Assembly (NCBI GenBank): GCA_050303415.1
Contig: JBNLBS010000032.1
Span: 1 to 10,841, forward strand
DNA length: 10,841 nucleotides
Source of the DNA: JBNLBS01 sp050303415
GTDB lineage: Bacteria > Pseudomonadota > Gammaproteobacteria > Methylococcales > Methylomonadaceae
Direction of reading: 5' to 3'
Shown here: one piece after another, positions 5,477 through 10,841 of the stretch
How the letters are laid out: each line of letters starts with the position of its first letter
Position numbering within the stretch: position 1 is the stretch's first letter
Notes under the pieces: model-generated
Database searches by the model: none
Seen by the model: only the letters and a program-made list of their open reading frames with translations
What the model was told of the DNA's origin: nothing
Made by a program: the position numbers and the translations under genes

Positions 5477-6145
5477 TCAGTTCAATGCGGTCTGGATTGT
5501 ATAGCCTTCTCTGTTAAATGCCGATTGGAAAAAATGCCTGAATTCTTCTTGTTTCATCAGGTCTTGTGGCGTCCAAATAGCAGAGGCTGGATGCGAACGA
5601 TTCCCTAGTGTTACTTTGTTATTGAATTGATTTAAATTTCGGGTGAATGAAAATTTATTGTGCAGGAAGGCAGTTACATCAAATACGCCTAAATAGTAGG
5701 TATAAAAGTACATGGAAGGTTTATTGACGGGAACTTTCTGGGGATCGACCGGAAGAGTGATTGTTCTTTGTAGTCCGCTTTCTAACTCAGTTTTAAATTC
5801 TTGAATGGATACTTTCTTAATGCTCGTTGGTTTTTTTGGGGTTTTTCCATCGGTTATTCTCGTATTCAAGTCAATAAATATGCGCGAGCGGCCTTTGTTA
5901 TTTTTTATTTGCTCTTCCGATGCAATAGTCACATAAACTGGCAAATCAGAAAGATTTGCAAAAGGGAAGTGACCATTTTTTTCCTTATATTCATTAACGA
6001 GATGGCTAATAATAAGGATATGGTCGAGTCTGATTTTGTCAAAATCTTCCTGCATTGATTTTGACGTTCCACCCTCAAATTCAGAGCATGAAAGTAGCAG
6101 TAAAGAGAAACATAACAGGATTGTTGTTAGCCAAAACTTTTGCAT
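5477..6145 (-). CDS. Lipoprotein of unknown function, 222 residues
   Basis: The N-terminus MQKFWLTTILLCFSLLLLSC is a lipoprotein signal with the lipobox LLSC, so Cys20 would be lipidated. The residue after it is Ser, which favours outer-membrane sorting. A region at about 38-70 (DHILIISHLVNEYKEKNGHFPF) resembles the helix of type II pseudopilin-like proteins that ends in a NGxxP motif, but the match is not strong enough for assignment. The rest contains many aromatic residues and ends in ALN. I chose the ATG at 6145 because AAGGA lies 7 bases before it; an in-frame ATG at 6181 would add 12 residues ahead of the signal and is unlikely. It is the last of four minus-strand exported proteins and lies 101 bases after the preceding gene. 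Confidence 0.75.
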   Translation of the reverse strand: MQKFWLTTILLCFSLLLLSCSEFEGGTSKSMQEDFDKIRLDHILIISHLVNEYKEKNGHFPFANLSDLPVYVTIASEEQIKNNKGRSRIFIDLNTRITDGKTPKKPTSIKKVSIQEFKTELESGLQRTITLPVDPQKVPVNKPSMYFYTYYLGVFDVTAFLHNKFSFTRNLNQFNNKVTLGNRSHPASAIWTPQDLMKQEEFRHFFQSAFNREGYTIQTALN

Positions 6146-6246
6146 AAACTGTTCCTTTTTTGTTGGGTTATGTGCTTGCACTTCGGTTTTGCTTGTGTCC
6201 CCATAAAACGGGGTATTAATCGATATCAGTCACGATTGCTTGGATG

Positions 6247-7056
6247 TTAATTATTTAGCAAATCCTTCATGCCGTTTTCGATAGCATTAAAGAATATTTC
6301 TTGTTGCAGAGGGTCATGAATTTGATCAGGTAAAAAAGCATTCATATCAAAATTTGACACGTCCAAAGTTTTTAAAAAGAATGATATAGCTTCCGATTGA
6401 CCGAATTTTTTAAAGCTGAAATTCTTGGGTAAGGAAAATTCGTCATTTCTGCTAATTGCCTCCGTATAGCCTTCCTTAAAATCTAACATGTAAGCATCAA
6501 TGCGTTGATTCACTGTACTGGGAACATCGCCTTCACAACTGCCCCAGATCATCCAGGGGAGTATATCAGCGGTAAAATGCCCAAGCGGCTGCCTGGAATA
6601 ATGATAGTAATTTGATGTTGCTATATTCAGGCAGTCTGTGACCGGATCATCGTTACCATCGAAAACCCATTCACGTCCTTTATCATCCACATATACACTA
6701 TTGTTCCAGGCTCCACCCATTTGGTGAATTCGAAGTTCCTGGGTGTTTTGTAAAACAGTATATATAAATGCGGTGCTTGATCTAAGTTGCGTATCCTTTA
6801 AGTCCCTTTGGGTTAATTGGACTAACCTGGGATATCTGCCGATTTTAGCTTGTTCGGAAACATTTGATGGATAGTGCGCTTGCTGACTTTGATCCGATTC
6901 GGGTTCAGACCATTCTATTGTTTCGTCTTTTATTACAGGTTCATTATAAATAGCGCTCTGTGGATTTAAGTTGGGTGTTGAATCAGCTTTTGCCAAGCTC
7001 AAACTGCTACAAATAACGGTAAGAAATGCAAAAAATTTATATTGATAGCGAACCAT
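6247..7056 (-). CDS. Secreted protein of unknown function, 269 residues
   Basis: It begins with a Sec signal peptide, probably cut after Ala24 (LAKA|DS). A low-complexity acidic and Gln/Ser/Pro-rich stretch follows (about 25-65), then a folded region. Two cysteines remain after processing (Cys142 and Cys174) and could form a disulfide in the periplasm. The region around 110-175 is rich in Trp and Tyr and includes GREWVFDGNDDPVTDC and LPWMIWGSCEG. I do not recognise a family. GAGG lies 9 bases before the ATG. It is the third gene of the minus-strand series, 190 bases after the caspase gene. That gap contains a possible -10 sequence TATACT (7091-7096), so it may also have its own promoter. Confidence 0.75.
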   Translation of the reverse strand: MVRYQYKFFAFLTVICSSLSLAKADSTPNLNPQSAIYNEPVIKDETIEWSEPESDQSQQAHYPSNVSEQAKIGRYPRLVQLTQRDLKDTQLRSSTAFIYTVLQNTQELRIHQMGGAWNNSVYVDDKGREWVFDGNDDPVTDCLNIATSNYYHYSRQPLGHFTADILPWMIWGSCEGDVPSTVNQRIDAYMLDFKEGYTEAISRNDEFSLPKNFSFKKFGQSEAISFFLKTLDVSNFDMNAFLPDQIHDPLQQEIFFNAIENGMKDLLNN

Positions 7057-7246
7057 ATCAAAGTACCTCGCAATAGTATTGCTTTAAATCAGTATACTTT
7101 AAATGTCTGTTCTTAAGAGCGAAATCACCACATCTTGGATGCCTGACTACAAGCCCAGATTACTAAGTTAACGATGGAAAATGATTGTTATCTATAGTTG
7201 TATTAGGCTCTATACCATCTGATATTTACCGGTTTAGAAACTTTCC

Positions 7247-9610
7247 TTACCAATCAGCTCTGTTTATTAAGGTAAAATCGGCACCAATAGCATAAGCTGA
7301 GGGTTCCTGGGATGCATTTACATATTGCCTGGAATAACTAGGGATGGTCTGGCTTGAATAATTTACTACCTCGTGAGCAGTTACAACCTTGTCCATAGGC
7401 TTATTGTCGGCTTGGCCTTTCAACCCATTTAGAACAACATAAGTAAATAAACCATGTTTAAGATCGCCTAATTCAGCAGCGTTTTGATCCTTACGAGTAG
7501 CCGCTAAAACAGTAACGCCAACCTCTCTGCTTATAATGCGGCTAAAGCGGCGCTGAAAATGTTGAAATTTATGAAATGATTCTACACCACCGCCTGAATA
7601 ACACGCATCAATCATCACCATAATACGTTGTGCTTTTATATTGACTAATAATTTCTGTATTTTCTTTGCCGATAGCCCAGTATGCTTGAGTTTATCATTT
7701 TGTTTAGTCATTTGAGTCTCATAAGGCATCAGATACCAATCATCATCAAGAAAAAGACCGTGTCCGGCATAATAAAAAATAACAACATCGGAAGAAGGTA
7801 TTTCAGCTAATTTTTCAAATTCATTTATTATATTTTTTTTTGTGCCTTGTTGATTAAACAGTGTTTTGAAATGAATTTTATTAAAGCCAAAGTCTTTTTC
7901 CAGTTTAAATTGATTCAGTATCGCCTTGGCATCTGGAACACTGTAATCAAGGTTTAAGAAGGGATCTTTATAGCTATTTAAACCGACAGTAAAGACATGT
8001 AAATCCGGCTTTATACCATCAGAAGCAAAGGTTTTGGTCATTATTGAAGATTCACTTTCAATGCCCATCAGGTTTGTTGCTAATGCTTTGAATGTATTAG
8101 GCCCAGAAACCGGTTGAACATAAAAAACGCCAGCTAAGATATGTTTTTTTTCTTCTTCATTTACATGATCTTCTTTTTTAAGTAAAGATCCTGGAGGCAT
8201 TAGCTTGCCATTATGAAAAAGTTGAAGATTGGCTATTCCTCCCCCCATATCTTCCGCCACAACAACTACATAAAACGGTTCTAAAGAATCTAGCTGTTTA
8301 TCGGCTAATTCTAAATCGATTTGGACAGTGGGGGGCGGCATAACACCTTGGTCCACAACAACTGGAGCAGTGGTAATAAAACTTTCTTCGCTATGTAGGT
8401 ATGTCGTAAGTAATCCGGACTCGAAATATTGTCTTGAAAACTGAGACAAATTTAATTCATTTTCTTCCGTTTCCCAGAATACATTTGCAATTGCTGCTTC
8501 TGATCCATCAAACCTGCCACGATTGTCTATTACACTCCAACCGTCTAAAGTATGGATCATTCTGACTAATGGTTTTGCAGAACTTATCTCCCAAAAAGTG
8601 GTAATGCCTTCTTTATCACCAGTTACAATAAATTTATTACCAGGAATGAAAACAACGTCTACTACTGATTTTTCATTAGAAGGTAGATTTTTTTTTAAAC
8701 TTCCAGTGATTAAATCATATACACTCAAATTATTTTCAGAGTTTATTTGCAAGACAAGATTACCGTAGTCACTCATAAAAGTTTTATCATTTGTATTCAA
8801 TAAACTTTTATTAAATGATGAGGAACCTGATTTTCCCTGATATAAACTTCCATCCGTCAAACTGACATAAAGTAATCCGGTATTTTTATGATAAATAATT
8901 TCTTTTATATCATTGTCAAATTCCGCCTTTGTCTCAGAACATTCTTTAGCGTTCAAAGAAAAATTCTTAATTTGATTTTTACTGGCTAAAACCAAACTGT
9001 CATGGTCGACAGTAAAATCAACAATAGTTCCTGGATTACAATTACCCAGTTTTTCTATTTTTGAGTTTTTCCAATCCCAAGCAACAATATCTCCGGTTGT
9101 ACTTACTAAAAGTAACTTTGTTTCATCGGAAGTTGGGATTAGGTCAACAAGCTGACCGGAACTCATTTGATAATTTGAAACCTGATCTTTAGTAAGAACG
9201 TCAATAACAGTGATTTCGCCTTCAGCATTTGAATATATTAAATATTCTCCGTTTTTTGTTACAAGAATACGCTGTATATTAGACTTTATGTTATTGATTA
9301 CGGTCTTTTGAATTCCTAATTCAAGATCCCAAACTCTAATAGTGTTATCACTTAATCCTATGGCAAGAGTTGAACCTTCAGTATTAATACCAAACAGCTT
9401 CACCGAACCGGCATTATTTTTGATTTTTAACGTTGGTTTCAAATAGCGGGCGCCAATGACTTTAGATATCTCGTCATCGGTATTGTTGACTAATTTCTTA
9501 ACAAATTTATCAGAAACGTTAAAGAAAGCATTCTGTGCCTGAACAGGCGAAAAAGAATAAAACAAACCAATCAGAATTATGCTTATTTTTCTTGTAGTTT
9601 TTTTAATCAT
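7247..9610 (-). CDS. Exported WD40-like / caspase (peptidase C14) protein
   Basis: This is a 787-residue protein. A Sec signal ends at about Ala25 (SPVQA|QN). Residues about 60-350 form a WD40/quinoprotein-like propeller, with degenerate repeats ending in patterns such as GLSDNTIRVWDLE, TTGDIVAWDW and GDKEGITTFWEIS. The segment DGWSVIDNRGRFDGSEAA (356-373) is a linker motif often seen in caspase-WD40 fusions. Residues about 425-530 resemble an Ig-like beta domain. The caspase-like domain covers about 535-780, with the catalytic pair intact: His617 in YYAGHG and Cys670 in DACYSGG. The family cleaves proteins, usually after basic residues for metacaspase types. The signal peptide puts this enzyme outside the cytoplasm, where most bacterial caspase-like proteins are not expected. 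There is no clear Shine-Dalgarno sequence before the ATG; the space is occupied by an inverted repeat. It lies 81 bases after the outer-membrane protein gene. Confidence 0.88.
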   Translation of the reverse strand: MIKKTTRKISIILIGLFYSFSPVQAQNAFFNVSDKFVKKLVNNTDDEISKVIGARYLKPTLKIKNNAGSVKLFGINTEGSTLAIGLSDNTIRVWDLELGIQKTVINNIKSNIQRILVTKNGEYLIYSNAEGEITVIDVLTKDQVSNYQMSSGQLVDLIPTSDETKLLLVSTTGDIVAWDWKNSKIEKLGNCNPGTIVDFTVDHDSLVLASKNQIKNFSLNAKECSETKAEFDNDIKEIIYHKNTGLLYVSLTDGSLYQGKSGSSSFNKSLLNTNDKTFMSDYGNLVLQINSENNLSVYDLITGSLKKNLPSNEKSVVDVVFIPGNKFIVTGDKEGITTFWEISSAKPLVRMIHTLDGWSVIDNRGRFDGSEAAIANVFWETEENELNLSQFSRQYFESGLLTTYLHSEESFITTAPVVVDQGVMPPPTVQIDLELADKQLDSLEPFYVVVVAEDMGGGIANLQLFHNGKLMPPGSLLKKEDHVNEEEKKHILAGVFYVQPVSGPNTFKALATNLMGIESESSIMTKTFASDGIKPDLHVFTVGLNSYKDPFLNLDYSVPDAKAILNQFKLEKDFGFNKIHFKTLFNQQGTKKNIINEFEKLAEIPSSDVVIFYYAGHGLFLDDDWYLMPYETQMTKQNDKLKHTGLSAKKIQKLLVNIKAQRIMVMIDACYSGGGVESFHKFQHFQRRFSRIISREVGVTVLAATRKDQNAAELGDLKHGLFTYVVLNGLKGQADNKPMDKVVTAHEVVNYSSQTIPSYSRQYVNASQEPSAYAIGADFTLINRADW

Positions 9611-9617
9611 GCGTATG

Positions 9618-9670
9618 TGTAAAAACTGTATTGTAATGATTCGACTATCATTATATATAGAGTTTTTACA
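9618..9670 (-). promoter_or_regulatory. Nested inverted repeat before the caspase gene
   Basis: The outer 10-bp arms TGTAAAAACT (9618-9627) and AGTTTTTACA (9661-9670) match perfectly. The inner 7-bp arms TAATGAT (9634-9640) and ATCATTA (9647-9653) also match perfectly, around a 6-base loop. The inter-arm linkers are 6 and 7 bases. A consensus -10 hexamer TATAAT lies within it on the minus strand (9650-9655), though no good -35 is seen. The structure ends 7 bases before the caspase ATG. It could be a double operator over the promoter or a hairpin in the leader RNA. Confidence 0.55.
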
Positions 9671-9691
9671 ACCTTATTGGTATCAAATAAA

Positions 9692-10594
9692 TTAAAAACT
9701 AAACCTTACATTTAATCCCGCCTGATGAATTGAAATCAAATCAACTAGCAATTCCGATTGGTAATTGAGGTTTAAACTGATGCTTTTATTTATTTCATAT
9801 CCCACTCCACCTCGAACAAATAACACATCATCACCAGATCCCTTTTCCGGAAAACCATATTCATACTGAACACCAAAATAAGGACTAAAAGGTCCTATTT
9901 GATAAAGAATTTCTACATCACCAACGACTGAATTGACAAAAAAGTCAAATGAAGCGTCTTCGTCTTCCAAGGCGGCATCAATATATGTATATCGATGAGC
10001 TAATTTACCTTTCAAAATCCAATTATTGGTGTTGAATACTTTAAATACACCATTAGCAGCAAGCTCTGTATTAACAATATCGGCATATTCAATGACATGG
10101 GAACTACTATGGGTATAATTCACTAACCCGCTTATAAATACATTGTCGTTGATTGAGTAGGCGAAATATGGTGAAAAGAAACCAGCATCTAAGGTATGTG
10201 TAGTATCTTCACCTGGGTCATCGTCTGAGAATTCTGCAAAAAAATCAACATGGATATATCCACCAGACAGACCAAACAAAAAGTCGCCAACAGTTTTATC
10301 AGCACCAATAATATGCTGAAACATATCTATCCCAAAGTCGATGTCTGTCTCATCAGACTCCAACTCACTTAAGTCATTATCATCAATTCGGGTATAAATA
10401 AATGATCCCCATATTGAATTATCCAACTGGGTTTCTTTGGGTGCTTCTTGAGTTAAATTTAATGTTATTCTTCTTGCGACTGCTTTATCAAGAGCTCTAC
10501 CGGCTTCAGTTGCAACTTGTTTTAATGGATCAGCATCGACGATACTGATGAGTGAACTATAAACAAAAATTATATATAAGCTTTTTTTAAACAT
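9692..10594 (-). CDS. Autotransporter-type outer-membrane beta-barrel protein
   Basis: This is a 300-residue protein with a signal peptide ending at about Ala21 (IVDA|DP). A short basic linker follows, with alternating hydrophobic and polar residues from about residue 58 to the end. The strands are of the kind SIWGSFIYTRID, FLFGLSGGYIHVDFFAEF, FFSPYFAYSI, PYFGVQYEYGF and LFVRGGVGYEI. The last residue is Phe (NVRFSF), the outer-membrane insertion signal. The size and the C-terminal beta-domain look match the autotransporter barrel family, but no passenger domain of useful size precedes it. GGGGAG precedes the ATG closely. It is the first gene of the minus-strand exported series and would be an outer-membrane partner, channel or anchor for the downstream caspase protein, by position only. 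Confidence 0.8.
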   Translation of the reverse strand: MFKKSLYIIFVYSSLISIVDADPLKQVATEAGRALDKAVARRITLNLTQEAPKETQLDNSIWGSFIYTRIDDNDLSELESDETDIDFGIDMFQHIIGADKTVGDFLFGLSGGYIHVDFFAEFSDDDPGEDTTHTLDAGFFSPYFAYSINDNVFISGLVNYTHSSSHVIEYADIVNTELAANGVFKVFNTNNWILKGKLAHRYTYIDAALEDEDASFDFFVNSVVGDVEILYQIGPFSPYFGVQYEYGFPEKGSGDDVLFVRGGVGYEINKSISLNLNYQSELLVDLISIHQAGLNVRFSF

Positions 10595-10773
10595 ATTCTC
10601 CCCCCTGAACCATCCATTTTATCATCAGCTTATATAAATGCATACTTTCTACATGGTTTTTTCTTTCCTGCTTTATTTATATTAATTGCTTGTGTATTCA
10701 ATGGAAATTTACGTGGGCAGGGGTAGTTTTGCATCCATATAGATCATAATCCATTTGCTGATAACCCCCTGTG

Positions 10774-10791
10774 TCAGGATAGTTGTCGCCT
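10774..10791 (-). repeat. Inverted-repeat copy, right (possible IS left end)
   Basis: The sequence TCAGGATAGTTGTCGCCT is the reverse complement of 51-68 with one mismatch. A start codon with a purine-rich ribosome site follows 40 bases later (10832), as would be expected just inside the left end of an insertion sequence. The bases between hold no other feature. Confidence 0.5.
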
Positions 10792-10831
10792 CAATTAAAT
10801 TTATAGTCCAACAGGGAGCGGAAAGATACCC

Positions 10832-10841
10832 ATGAATGAAA
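10832..10841 (+). CDS. Possible start of a gene running off the window
   Basis: The ATG at 10832 reads Met-Asn-Glu before the sequence ends. GGAAAG (10820-10825) lies 6 bases before it, with a further AGGGAG at 10813-10818. Its place behind the repeat at 10774-10791 suggests a transposase gene, but only three codons are visible. Confidence 0.35.

Noticed and set aside
5801..6058. Plus-strand 85-codon frame
   Set aside because: It lies entirely opposite the lipoprotein gene, which has a lipobox and a ribosome site; the plus frame has neither.
6199..6213. CCCC/GGGG stem between the last two minus-strand genes
   Set aside because: The stem is only 4 G-C pairs plus weak pairs, and no T run follows on either strand, so it is not a terminator.
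51..10791. A single 10.7-kb transposon with inward-facing terminal repeats
   Set aside because: The bases just outside the repeats (CTGTTT on the left, CAATTA on the right) show no target duplication, and no transposase lies inside. The two-IS reading fits the nearby stop and start codons better.
1..10841. tRNA, rRNA or CRISPR array
   Set aside because: No cloverleaf, rRNA-like segment or series of regularly spaced direct repeats was seen on either strand.

Overview
The window reads as a chromosomal accessory segment of a Gram-negative, probably gammaproteobacterial, organism. Sec signal peptides, a lipoprotein signal, an outer-membrane beta-barrel, a Tn501-like mer regulator/transporter set and an NhaD-type antiporter all point that way. 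A methanotroph-like relative is possible, but the sequence does not prove it. Composition is mosaic: mer and nhaD are visibly richer in G+C than the AT-rich genes on the right half and at the far left.

Layout. (1) At 1-70 there is the tail of an unidentified plus-strand reading frame, followed by an 18-bp sequence whose near-perfect inverted copy lies at 10774-10791. The right copy is followed by what looks like a new plus-strand start codon. The two may be the 3' end and the 5' end of two same-orientation insertion-sequence copies bracketing the window. (2) At 146-436 there is a compact unit: a CRP-type palindrome, a second palindrome over a -10 element, a 43-residue very acidic peptide gene and a rho-independent terminator. 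(3) At 622-1266 there are two minus-strand genes of unknown function, one a 42-residue single-pass membrane peptide. (4) At 1519-3210 there is a mercury operon, merR-merT-merP-(CopZ-like Cys-rich protein), all on the plus strand. Its MerR-type promoter/operator overlaps the merR stop codon, and no merA is present. (5) At 3170-3814 there is a gene-poor stretch with a perfect 19-bp tandem repeat and a minus-strand coding remnant that ends just before nhaD. (6) At 3815-5335 lies nhaD. (7) From 10594 down to 5477 there is a minus-strand series of four exported proteins: a small autotransporter-type outer-membrane barrel, a 787-residue secreted WD40-like/caspase (peptidase C14) protein with an intact His-Cys dyad, a 269-residue secreted protein and a 222-residue lipoprotein.

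How they work together. MerT and MerP would bring Hg(II) into the cytoplasm under MerR control. The metal-binding CopZ-like protein is the only candidate acceptor in the window, so reduction would need a merA elsewhere. NhaD would handle Na+/H+ exchange and has no obvious link to mer. The four minus-strand exported proteins form the least explained and most interesting part: a caspase-type protease outside the cytoplasm next to an outer-membrane barrel and two exported proteins of no recognised family. Their common strand and export signals suggest, but do not prove, a shared envelope function.
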